Positions 1-5,889 of a stretch of DNA of 7,490 nt are shown one piece after another. How positions within the stretch are numbered: the first letter of the stretch is position 1; the number at the start of each line of letters is the position of its first letter. Position numbers and translations under genes: made by a program. Location of the stretch: positions 1-7,490 of the forward strand of contig URUF01000079.1 in the NCBI GenBank assembly GCA_900550955.1. The letters are read 5' to 3'. Below the pieces are notes generated by a model, which was not told the DNA's origin, did no database searches, and saw only the letters and a program-made list of their open reading frames with translations. The stretch is from an uncultured Eubacteriales bacterium. GTDB taxonomy: Bacteria; Bacillota; Clostridia; Christensenellales; Aristaeellaceae.

Positions 1-930
1 CGCCCGGCGGCTGGCGGCGGTGCCGCGCGCCTCCACCGTGGCGGCGGGCGCGTCCTGCCCAAGCAGGGTTTTTACGCTTCGGGCCAGGCTTTTCAGCTCG
101 TATTCCTCCAGCATGGGAATGCCCAGCGCCATTTGATTCCAACGGCACTGCGCAAAGTCCAGTTCAAGCGGCGCGTTGCGGCGGATGGTGCCCAAATCGC
201 GGCTGAGCAGGGCGATCTCGCGCCCGTTTTGAAGCTTTTCGCCCAGCTTGCCCTTTATCTCGCCCGCGTGGGCGAGCACGTTATCCAGCGTGCCGTATTG
301 GGTTATCAGCTTGAGCGCGGTTTTTTCGCCCACGCCGGGAATGCCGGGGATATTGTCGCTGCTGTCGCCCATGAGGCCCTTCATATCCGGCATCTGGGCG
401 GGGGTGAAGCCGTAGGTTTCCAAAACGCCCGCCTCGTCCAAAAGCAGGCTTTCGGTAATGCCCTTGCGGGTTAGGATGACCTGCGTATCGCCGCCCGCTA
501 ATTGCAGGCTGTCCCGGTCGCCGGTGAGCACGTAGGCATGGATGCCCCGCTCGTTGGCCAGGCGCGCGGCTGTGCCCAGCAGGTCGTCCGCCTCGTAGCC
601 CTCCAGCTCGCAAATGGTGATGCGCATGGCCTTTAGCAGCTCCCGCATGAGCGGCAGCTGGGGGCGCAGCTCCTCGGGCATGGGCTTGCGCGTGCCTTTG
701 TACGCGTCATATAGCGTATGGCGGAAGGTGGGCGCGTGCATATCCATCATTACGCACAGGAAATCGGGGCGGTAATCGCCCAGGGCCTTCAAAAGCATGC
801 TGAAAAAGCCGTGAACAGCATTTGTATAGGCGCCGTTGCTGGCCGTGAGCAGCGGCAGCGCGTGAAAACCGCGGAAAATAAGGCTGTACCCATCCACCAG
901 CAGGACGGTTTGCTTGCGCGTATCGCTCAT
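1..930 (-). CDS. polA: DNA polymerase I, N-terminal part (cut by window edge)
   Basis: This is the first 310 codons of DNA polymerase I, which removes RNA primers and fills gaps in replication and repair. The visible part is the 5'-3' exonuclease (FEN-like) domain. LLVDGYS holds Asp13, VMMDMHAPTFRH holds Asp63 and Arg70, YEADD spans residues 112-116, and TGDRD spans 136-140. The helix-hairpin-helix stretch GLMGDSSDNIPGIPGVGEKT runs from 185 to 204. The acidic metal-binding residues expected of the family are all present. After about residue 290 the sequence becomes an Ala/Thr-rich linker. The rest (3'-5' exonuclease-like and polymerase domains, normally about 850-900 aa in total) lies beyond base 1, so I cannot say whether proofreading residues survive. 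The start is ATG at 930, with GGAGGT ending 3 nt upstream. The gene is transcribed divergently from the gntR-pepF-cca genes. Confidence 0.96.
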   Translation of the reverse strand, partial: MSDTRKQTVLLVDGYSLIFRGFHALPLLTASNGAYTNAVHGFFSMLLKALGDYRPDFLCVMMDMHAPTFRHTLYDAYKGTRKPMPEELRPQLPLMRELLKAMRITICELEGYEADDLLGTAARLANERGIHAYVLTGDRDSLQLAGGDTQVILTRKGITESLLLDEAGVLETYGFTPAQMPDMKGLMGDSSDNIPGIPGVGEKTALKLITQYGTLDNVLAHAGEIKGKLGEKLQNGREIALLSRDLGTIRRNAPLELDFAQCRWNQMALGIPMLEEYELKSLARSVKTLLGQDAPAATVEARGTAASRRA

Positions 931-984
931 GGAACCTCCAAAAGGGCGTATTGGCCTGCGGCCTGCCCGTGGGTATTTGTGCTT

Positions 985-1014
985 ATTATACCACAGGTGG
1001 GAATTGGCAAACAA
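985..1014 (-). promoter_or_regulatory. Probable sigma-A promoter of polA
   Basis: Read on the minus strand there is a perfect -10 TATAAT (985-990) preceded by TGg, an extended -10. A weaker -35 TTGTTT (1009-1014) lies 18 nt upstream. Transcription would begin near 978, giving a leader of about 48 nt before the polA ATG at 930. It is the only good promoter for polA in the window. Confidence 0.75.
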
Positions 1015-1016
1015 GG

Positions 1017-1037
1017 TTTGCATAGGTTTTGCATAGG
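1017..1037. promoter_or_regulatory. Tandem 10-bp direct repeat abutting the polA -35 box
   Basis: TTTGCATAGG occurs at 1017-1026 and again, identically, at 1028-1037, a period of 11 bp or about one helical turn. The inner copy lies 2 bp upstream of the -35 hexamer of the polA promoter (1009-1014). Two same-face sites directly upstream of a weak -35 is the usual geometry of an activator operator. That role is inference; the repeat itself is plain in the sequence. Confidence 0.45.
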
Positions 1038-1197
1038 GCGGGCATCCGCTTTCCTGGCAAGACGCTCCAAACCGTCGAAAAAGCCCGCCTGCGGCGATCT
1101 TTTCCGCCGAAACAGGGTTCACCTGCGCCTGCGGCCTCGGTTTTATCGGCGCGCATTTTGATAGCGCTTGCTTCCATAGTAAGGGAAGAAACCAACA

Positions 1198-1229
1198 GGA
1201 GGCGCAGCCCGCAAAAGCGGGCCGCCTCC
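1198..1229. repeat. GC-rich stem-loop in the intergenic region
   Basis: The arms GGAGGC (1198-1203) and GCCTCC (1224-1229) enclose GCCCGC (1207-1212), an AAAA loop and GCGGGC (1217-1222). This gives 12 pairs with one 3x1 internal loop. No T-run follows on either strand, so it is unlikely to be an intrinsic terminator. It is part of a cluster of palindromes between 1198 and 1375. Confidence 0.6.
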
Positions 1230-1267
1230 CGGCCAAGCGGCTTAGCTGGCGTATCGCCCAAGCGAGC

Positions 1268-1288
1268 CGGAGGGCCCTCCGCCCTCCG
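1268..1288. repeat. GC-rich palindrome / stem-loop
   Basis: CGGAGGGCCCTCCG (1268-1281) is a perfect 14-bp palindrome. Alternatively CGGAGGG (1268-1274) pairs with CCCTCCG (1282-1288) around a 7-nt loop. No U-tract follows. Function unknown; it resembles the palindromic units of REP-type intergenic repeats. Confidence 0.5.
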
Positions 1289-1327
1289 ACGGCCTTATCC
1301 GCAGCCCCAACCGCCCGCGCCCAACCC

Positions 1328-1375
1328 CTGCGCGCCATAGGCGCGCAGTCCGGGGTCCAGGGGCGCCGCCCCTGG
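1328..1375 (-). repeat. Twin-hairpin intergenic repeat, copy 1
   Basis: Read on the minus strand, this is an 8-bp hairpin (CCAGGGGC / GCCCCTGG, 1375-1357, 3-nt loop), the 8-nt spacer ACCCCGGA, and a 9-bp hairpin (CTGCGCGCC / GGCGCGCAG, 1348-1328, 3-nt loop). The same arrangement occurs on the plus strand at 7308-7356, with about 41 of 48 aligned positions identical and an identical spacer. The four differences within the stems form two complementary pairs, so both helices are kept. That argues for selection on the folded form or for spread of a structured repeat. The family is not one I can name. Confidence 0.75.
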
Positions 1376-1383
1376 TTTGTTTT
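1357..1383 (+). terminator. Possible plus-strand terminator formed by the repeat's first hairpin
   Basis: On the plus strand CCAGGGGC (1357-1364), loop GCC and GCCCCTGG (1368-1375) are followed directly by TTTGTTTT (1376-1383), the geometry of an intrinsic terminator. No plus-strand gene is visible upstream, so there is no obvious transcript to stop. It may shield the element at 1376 from read-through, or the T-rich stretch may simply be the start of that element. Confidence 0.4.
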
Positions 1384-1438
1384 CAGTTTCATCACAGTAT
1401 CGTCATAATTGGGTGGTATGCTGTATATGTCCTTAAGA
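1376..1438 (+). promoter_or_regulatory. Promoter-like 63-bp element, copy A
   Basis: This AT-richer block matches 1623-1685 without gaps at about 43 of 63 positions. Conserved blocks are TTTGTT, CACAGTA (1393-1399), TGGTAT and TAAGA. CACAGTA lies exactly 17 bp upstream of TATGCT (1417-1422), which is preceded by TGG as in an extended -10. The -35-like block is far from TTGACA, so if this is a promoter it may use an alternative sigma factor or an activator. It lies directly upstream of a stretch that ends in a strong terminator at 1594. Confidence 0.45.
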
Positions 1439-1594
1439 AACGGGCGGCGCTGTACCCCCTCCGCCCCCGGGCCTGGGACACCCCCGTATCAGTGGCCGGG
1501 CGCTGAGGAAGCCCGGCCGGTATCCCTCTTATTCCTCCTTTTCCCCTTGCCAGGAGGCGGATGGTCATGGTGAGCCATCCGCCTTGTTTTTTTT
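1430..1594 (+). ncRNA. Putative small RNA of about 165 nt, unclassified
   Basis: The 5' end is a guess from the -10-like TATGCT at 1417; the 3' end is the U-tract of the terminator. Three local hairpins are visible: GGGCGG/CCGCCC (1442-1466), GGCCGGGC/GCCCGGCC (1494-1518, loop GCTGAGGAA) and the terminator (1555-1584). An alternative long-range fold is possible. There CCCTCCGCC (1457-1465, one mismatch) and CCTGG (1472-1476) pair with 1550-1564, which contains the 5' arm of the terminator. I compared it by eye with 6S, SRP, RNase P, T-box, TPP and cobalamin RNAs and none fits. A chance 51-codon frame (1418-1573) crosses it but has no ribosome binding site. Confidence 0.4.
1555..1594 (+). terminator. 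Strong rho-independent terminator with no upstream protein gene
   Basis: AGGCGGATGG (1555-1564) pairs perfectly with CCATCCGCCT (1575-1584). The loop can form three further pairs (TCA/TGA) across a one-base bulge. After TG comes a run of eight T (1587-1594). This is a textbook plus-strand terminator. The nearest upstream gene, polA, is on the other strand, so the transcript that ends here must start between about 1015 and 1550. Confidence 0.85.
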
Positions 1595-1622
1595 GCGCGC
1601 GAGGTTCTGGCATTCTTCGCCA

Positions 1623-1685
1623 TTTGTTCGATCTTCCTTCACAGTACGGCCACAATCGTTTGGTATCCTATACTTGTCGATAAGA
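1623..1685 (+). promoter_or_regulatory. Promoter-like 63-bp element, copy B
   Basis: This is the second copy of the element at 1376-1438, offset by exactly 247 bp. It has CACAGTA at 1640-1646, the same 17-bp gap, then TATCCT at 1664-1669 preceded by TGG, and TAAGA at 1681-1685. Unlike copy A, no U-tract terminator follows, so a transcript from here could run towards gntR (start 2008). The flanks of the two copies do not align, which argues against a recent simple tandem duplication. Confidence 0.45.
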
Positions 1686-1939
1686 CCAATGCGTTGCGGA
1701 AGCGGCGCGAAAGGGAAGCTCCTGCGCAGGATGGACGGTTCTCCCTTTGCCGGCGGCACCGGCGGCCTTGCGGCCATATTGGGCCTTTGTTTGCCCCGCG
1801 CCGCGAGCCGTATTCCCTCCGCCTCCGCACGCGACTAACAACCGCGCGGCGCATGCCGCGATCATTCATAGATAGGGCTGGCTCCGGCAAAGCGCCGGGT
1901 ACGCGGCCCGTTTTGCTTGGGGCTGCGCATCCATCCGCC
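1686..1939. other. Gene-free GC-rich stretch upstream of gntR
   Basis: I see no protein gene here. Two stem-loops are visible: AAAGGGA (1710-1716) with TCCCTTT (1742-1748), enclosing the palindrome CCTGCGCAGG (1721-1730), and CGCGGC/GCCGCG (1845-1860) with a GCAT loop. Neither is followed by a T-run. The frames that stay open across this stretch lack a ribosome binding site and a recognisable protein sequence. If copy B is an active promoter, this would be the transcribed leader or a second RNA. Confidence 0.5.
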
Positions 1940-1969
1940 TTGACAACCCCTTGGAAAACGTACTACAAT
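1940..1969 (+). promoter_or_regulatory. Sigma-A promoter of the gntR-pepF-cca genes
   Basis: A perfect -35 TTGACA (1940-1945) is followed after 18 bp by the -10 TACAAT (1964-1969, five of six). Transcription should start near 1976, leaving a leader of about 31 nt before the gntR ATG. The -35/spacer contains the 14-mer ACAACCCCTTGGAA (1943-1956), which recurs exactly in the glmM leader (5906-5919) and could be a regulator site. Confidence 0.85.
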
Positions 1970-2007
1970 AGACGGGAAAAACATAGAAAGTACAAGGAGG
2001 CGGCACA

Positions 2008-2697
2008 ATGACGCCTATGAGCCTTGGCCCGGCCGTTGAAAGCAAGCCCATCCGCGAGGCGGCGTATGAAACGCTCAAGCACGCCATCGTAACGGGCGAA
2101 ATTCCCGCCGGAAGCCGCATTGTGGAAACAGAATACGCCGACCGTATGCACATCAGCCGCACGCCGCTTAGGGAGGCGCTGCGCAAGCTGGAGCGCGACG
2201 GGCTGGTGGAATATGTGCTTCGGCGCGGGGTGGTTGTGCGCGCCTTTACCATCGCCGATGTGGAGGAGATTTACACCATCCGCAACGCGCTGGAAATGCT
2301 CACGCTGCCCGCTATCATCCAAAACGCTACGGAGGAGGATATCCGCCATCTGCGCGCCCTGCTTGCCGAAATGGACCCCTTTGACGAGGAGGGAAACATC
2401 CCCGAGCTTTCGCCCCGCGCGCGCGCGTTCCACGCGTACCTCACGCGCATTTCCAAAATGAACCGCATCCTGCGCGTAATCGAGGGGCAGGATGAATACA
2501 TCACCCGGTTTTCCGCCGTGTCCATTGCCAAGGAAAACCGCCGCCACGCCGCGCATCAGGAGCACCACCGCCTGGTGGACTACGTGGAAAACCGCGATTT
2601 GGAAAGCTTTGAGCAGCTTATGCGCAAGCATATCGACCGCAGCAAGCAAACCTGCCTGATGGCCCTGGAGGAAAGCAAGCTCAAGGGCAACGGCTGA
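2008..2697 (+). CDS. GntR-family transcriptional regulator with FCD domain
   Basis: A 229-aa DNA-binding regulator, normal length for the FadR/FCD branch of the GntR family. Residues 14-80 are the winged helix-turn-helix, with the signature SRTPLREALRKLERDGLV at 50-67 and the wing RRGVVVRAF at 72-80. Residues 85-215 are the helical FCD ligand domain. FCD domains often bind a metal through one Asp and three His. Here the three His positions seem kept (His142 in ARAFH, His186 or 187, His208), but the usual Asp of the DxxxH motif reads Ala138, so metal binding may be altered. The start is ATG 2008, with AAGGAGG at 1994-2000 seven nt upstream. It heads the pepF-cca gene set, so autoregulation or control of peptide use is plausible but not shown; the ligand cannot be told from sequence. 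Confidence 0.93.
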   Translation: MTPMSLGPAVESKPIREAAYETLKHAIVTGEIPAGSRIVETEYADRMHISRTPLREALRKLERDGLVEYVLRRGVVVRAFTIADVEEIYTIRNALEMLTLPAIIQNATEEDIRHLRALLAEMDPFDEEGNIPELSPRARAFHAYLTRISKMNRILRVIEGQDEYITRFSAVSIAKENRRHAAHQEHHRLVDYVENRDLESFEQLMRKHIDRSKQTCLMALEESKLKGNG

Positions 2698-2724
2698 TTT
2701 TTTTTGAAAGAGGGCTGTACAAAA

Positions 2725-4482
2725 ATGAACGACATGACGTGGGATCTTTCCGTATTTTATTCCGGCTTCGACGACCCCGCCCTGCGCGGCGACCTGGAAA
2801 AAATCCGGGAGCAGCTTGGCCAAACCGAGGCGCTGCTGAACGCCGGTGTGAACGACGTGCAAAAGCTGGAAAGCATCGTTGCCGCCGAGGAACGCCTGCA
2901 AAACCTGCTCAACCGCACCTACGGCTATGTGGAGCTGACCCTTGCCGCCGACACGGAAAACGCCGACGCGCTGCGCTGCCTGGACGAGCTTAGCAACCTG
3001 ATGGTGGATGTGCGGCTTGCCCACAGCCAGTTTGTGCGCTATATTGGCGGCGTGGAGGATTTGGACGCAAAAATCCGCCAGAGCGAAACACTCGCCCAAA
3101 ACGCCTTTATCCTAAAGGAGGCCGCGCAGGAGGCCGGGCACATGCTGCCCGCCAGCATGGAAAAGTGGATGCTGCGCATGAGCCTTAACGGCGGCGACGC
3201 CTTTAGCAAAATGCGCGACCGGCTGATGGGCAGCCACACCGTGGAGCTGGATGGCAAAACCCTGCCCCTGCCCGCCGTGCGCGGCATGGCTTACGACCCC
3301 GACCCCGCCGTGCGCAAGGCCGCTTACGAGGCCGAGCTGGCCAGCTATAAAAAGGTGGAAACGCCCATGGCCTACTGCCTAAGCTGCATCAAGGGCGAGG
3401 CGCAAACCCTGTCAGAGCTCAAGGGCTATCCCGATATCCTGACCCAGCAGCTGGTGGAAAGCCGCATGGATCAGGAAACGCTGGACGCCATGTGGACGGC
3501 CATCCGCGAGGCCCTGCCGGACTTTCGCCGCTACCTGAAGCGCAAGGCGGAGCTGCTGGGCCATCAAAACGGCCTGCCCTTCTACGACCTGTTCGCGCCC
3601 ATGGGCGAAAGCACAAAGAAATACACCGTGGACGAGGCGCACGCCCTGCTGGTGGACGTGTTTACCAGGGTCAACCCCGAAATGGGCCGGTTTATCGACC
3701 ATGCGTTCAATAACCGCTGGATCGATATGTTCCCCCGCGAGGGCAAGGAGGGCGGCGCGTTCTGCGCCGGCTTCCACGATATGAAGATTAGCCGCGTGCT
3801 CACCAACTTTGTGGGCAGCTTTTCCGATGTGAGCACGCTGGCGCACGAGCTGGGCCATGGCTGGCACAACCATTGCCTGGAGCGCAAGCCGCTTTTGATG
3901 GCAGACCCGCCCATGCCCCTGGCGGAAACCGCCTCCATTTTTAATGAAACCATGCTCTCCCACGAGGTGCGCAAAACCGCCGATGAAAAAACCCGCTTCG
4001 CGCTGCTGGAAAACAGCCTGATGGAAACCACGCAGGTGATTGTGGATATTTACAGCCGCTTCCTGTTTGAAAGCGCCGTGATCGAGGCCCGCAAGACCCA
4101 TATCCCCACCCCCGCCGAGCTCAACCAGATGATGCTGGACGCGCAGGAGCAAAGCTACGGCGACGGCCTGGACCCCGAGGCGCGCCACAGCGGCATGTGG
4201 ATTAACAAGAGCCATTATTACAGCACGGGCCGCCACTTCTATAACTTCCCCTATGCGTTTGGGCACCTGTTCGGCCTGGGCGTGTTCCAAAAGTACCTGG
4301 CCGAGGGCCCGGCCTTTATGCCCAAGTATGACGAGCTGTTGGCCTCCTGCGGCAGCGGCCCCATCGCCGAAGTGGCCGCCAGCGTGGGCATAGACGTGCG
4401 CAGCGTGGATTACTGGCGCAGCGCCCTGGACGTGGCCCGCGCCGAGGTGGACGAGTTCATCCGCCTGAGTCAAAAGCAATGA
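2725..4482 (+). CDS. pepF: M3-family oligoendopeptidase (PepF/M3 type)
   Basis: A cytosolic zinc metallopeptidase of 585 aa that degrades short peptides (family M3, PepF branch). The zinc site is clear: HELGH at 374-378 within STLAHELGHGWH, and the third ligand Glu401 in LAETASIFNE, 23 residues later as expected. The C-terminal substrate-cleft motif is also present (NKSHYYSTGRHFYNFPYAFG, 494-513), with Ser496 where Pro is common. There is no signal peptide. I chose ATG 2725 because the protein then starts close to the conserved TWDLS stretch and an AAAGAGG lies about 11 nt upstream. A TTG at 2704 would add seven residues and lacks a ribosome site. It follows gntR after 27 nt, which include a run of eight T (2698-2705) without a stable hairpin, so read-through is expected. 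Its stop overlaps the cca start. Confidence 0.95.
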   Translation: MNDMTWDLSVFYSGFDDPALRGDLEKIREQLGQTEALLNAGVNDVQKLESIVAAEERLQNLLNRTYGYVELTLAADTENADALRCLDELSNLMVDVRLAHSQFVRYIGGVEDLDAKIRQSETLAQNAFILKEAAQEAGHMLPASMEKWMLRMSLNGGDAFSKMRDRLMGSHTVELDGKTLPLPAVRGMAYDPDPAVRKAAYEAELASYKKVETPMAYCLSCIKGEAQTLSELKGYPDILTQQLVESRMDQETLDAMWTAIREALPDFRRYLKRKAELLGHQNGLPFYDLFAPMGESTKKYTVDEAHALLVDVFTRVNPEMGRFIDHAFNNRWIDMFPREGKEGGAFCAGFHDMKISRVLTNFVGSFSDVSTLAHELGHGWHNHCLERKPLLMADPPMPLAETASIFNETMLSHEVRKTADEKTRFALLENSLMETTQVIVDIYSRFLFESAVIEARKTHIPTPAELNQMMLDAQEQSYGDGLDPEARHSGMWINKSHYYSTGRHFYNFPYAFGHLFGLGVFQKYLAEGPAFMPKYDELLASCGSGPIAEVAASVGIDVRSVDYWRSALDVARAEVDEFIRLSQKQ

Positions 4483-5762
4483 GCAATGCACTGGACGGCG
4501 CGCCGTGGCTGAACGCCATGGCGCGCGTTTTTGACCGGGCGGGCGCGCCCCTTTACCTGGTGGGCGGCGCGGTGCGCAACCCGCTTATGGGGCTGCCCTT
4601 AAGCGATATAGACGTGTGCGGCCCCCTCAAGCCCCAGGACGTGCGCGCCCTGTGCGAAGGCACGCCCGTTACCGCGCGCCTGCGCGCCGCGCACTTTGGC
4701 ACCGTTGAATTGCACCTGACGGACGAAAGCGGCGCGCGCCATATGGCCGAGTACACCACCTTCCGCGAGGACAGCTACCGCTGCGGCCACCGGCCCGAAT
4801 GCGTGCGCTTCACCACGGATATCGCCGTGGACGCGCGCAGGCGGGATTTTAGCGTAAACGCCCTCTACCGCCGCCTTACCGGGGGCGCGCTGGGCGAGGT
4901 GATAGACCCCACGGGCGGCCTTGGCTGCCTGGAGAAGGGTATTTTGCATACCGTGACCCCCGACCCCGACCGCGTGCTTGGCGAGGACGGACTGCGCATC
5001 CTGCGCGCGGCGCGCTTTCAGGCGGAGCTGGACCTGCGCCCCACGCCGCGGCTGCTTGGCAGCCTTGCGCGCCATGTGCCGCTGCTAAAGGACATCGCCC
5101 TGGAACGCCTGCGCGACGAGCTGCAAAAAACCCTCCTGGCTGATTTGCGCTACCCCATGCTCAAGCGCCGCGCGCCCGCTGCGGCCAGCGGGCTAAAAAC
5201 CCTGGCCGCCGTTGGCGCGTGGCCCTATCTGTTTGACGGCGCGCCCTTTGACGCGCAGGCCGTGGAGGCCCTGGCGGATGCGCGCGGCGGCGCAAGCCCG
5301 CTGGCCCTGCGCATGGCGCTGCTGTTGCGCGGGCAAAGCCCTTGCAAGGTTGAAGCCGTTATGCGGCGGCTGCGCTTTTCCCAAAAGGACACGGCGCTGG
5401 CCGCGCGCTACCTAAAGGCGCAGCAGGATATAGCCTGCGGCGCGCCGGACGCGTTTGCCGCCGCGCAGCTTGGCGCGGACGCATTGGACGCCGCGCGCGC
5501 CGCCTTTGCCGCGCTTGGCGATACCGCCGCGCTTCACCGCGCCCAAGCGCTAAAACGCAGCCTGGCGGGCGCGCCCCTCTCGCTTAAGGAGCTCGCCATA
5601 TCCGGCGAGGATTTGAAACCACTGTTCGCACAGCGCGGCATTCCCATGCGTGAAATGGGCGGGCTGCTGCATATGCTTTGGCGCATGGCCGTGGAAAAAA
5701 CCGCTCAAAATACCCGTGAGGGTTTGCTGGCGGCGGCGCGGGCGTGGGCGGATTCCCTTTGA
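4479..5762 (+). CDS. cca: CCA-adding tRNA nucleotidyltransferase (class II)
   Basis: A 427-aa enzyme of the class II nucleotidyltransferase family, which adds or repairs the 3' CCA of tRNAs using CTP and ATP. Motifs in order are VGGAVRN (28-34) with the catalytic DID (Asp43, Asp45), ARRRDFSVNALYRR (Arg121-Arg122-Asp123), GEDGLRILRAARF with the EDxxR nucleotide-selecting motif (169-173), and ALERLRDEL (207-215). The remainder is an Ala/Leu-rich helical tail typical of the tRNA-binding region, with no clear HD domain. Poly(A) polymerase is the close alternative, but a single copy in a Gram-positive setting makes the CCA enzyme more likely. The ATG overlaps the pepF stop (ATGA, 4479-4482) and has no good ribosome site of its own, so translational coupling to pepF is probable. 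Confidence 0.92.
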   Translation: MSNALDGAPWLNAMARVFDRAGAPLYLVGGAVRNPLMGLPLSDIDVCGPLKPQDVRALCEGTPVTARLRAAHFGTVELHLTDESGARHMAEYTTFREDSYRCGHRPECVRFTTDIAVDARRRDFSVNALYRRLTGGALGEVIDPTGGLGCLEKGILHTVTPDPDRVLGEDGLRILRAARFQAELDLRPTPRLLGSLARHVPLLKDIALERLRDELQKTLLADLRYPMLKRRAPAAASGLKTLAAVGAWPYLFDGAPFDAQAVEALADARGGASPLALRMALLLRGQSPCKVEAVMRRLRFSQKDTALAARYLKAQQDIACGAPDAFAAAQLGADALDAARAAFAALGDTAALHRAQALKRSLAGAPLSLKELAISGEDLKPLFAQRGIPMREMGGLLHMLWRMAVEKTAQNTREGLLAAARAWADSL

Positions 5763-5830
5763 CTTTTTCCCGGCGGGGCTGGGTTGCCCTTTGCGCCGGC
5801 GGCGCGGCGGCCCGCGCCAAAACTCCGCCC

Positions 5831-5859
5831 TTGCGCTTTTGCGCCAACTGGAGTATACT
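5831..5859 (+). promoter_or_regulatory. Possible glmM promoter
   Basis: The -35 TTGCGC (5831-5836, three of six) and the -10 TATACT (5854-5859, five of six) are 17 bp apart. Transcription would start near 5866, giving a leader of about 93 nt. The -35 lies in a small inverted repeat, GCGC-TTTT-GCGC (5833-5844). I see no terminator between the cca stop (5762) and glmM, so read-through from cca is also possible. Confidence 0.5.
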
Positions 5860-5889
5860 ACCAAAGATACATTCTATAACAACTCATCC

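Noticed and set aside
1083..1105. GCGGGC followed by TTTTT on the minus strand as a terminator
   Set aside because: The matching arm is not suitably placed, and it would terminate just upstream of the polA promoter with no gene to serve.
1411..1424. GGGTGGTA resembling the T-box core sequence
   Set aside because: The match stops before the conserved ACCGCG part, the second copy lacks it, and the terminator lies too far downstream for a T-box leader.
1501..1512. CTGAGGA in the loop at 1503-1509 fits the hammerhead core CUGANGA
   Set aside because: No stem II followed by GAA and no matching stem I/III cleavage site could be found.
1418..1573. 51-codon plus-strand frame across the putative small RNA
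   Set aside because: It has no ribosome binding site, its ATG is ATC in the second copy of the element, and long open frames are common by chance in GC-rich sequence.
1567..1683. 38-codon plus-strand frame starting with ATG 9 nt after AGGAGG
   Set aside because: The ribosome site and start lie inside the strong terminator hairpin, the frame reads through its T-run, third positions are not GC-rich as in the real genes, and the peptide resembles nothing.
1392..1890. Minus-strand frames with similar C-termini (1392-1655 and 1639-1890)
   Set aside because: The likeness only reflects the two copies of the 63-bp element; there are no ribosome sites and no recognisable protein sequence.
1931..1942. 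12-mer CCATCCGCCTTG shared by the terminator arm (1575-1586) and the gntR -35 region
   Set aside because: A 12-base match is expected by chance in a window of this size, and the second copy would not be in the gntR transcript.
2698..2705. Run of eight T after the gntR stop as a terminator
   Set aside because: No stable hairpin precedes it, and pepF follows at once without its own promoter.
1963..3099. Long minus-strand open frame opposite gntR and pepF
   Set aside because: It is antisense to two well-supported genes, its composition mirrors their codon bias, and no motif is recognisable.
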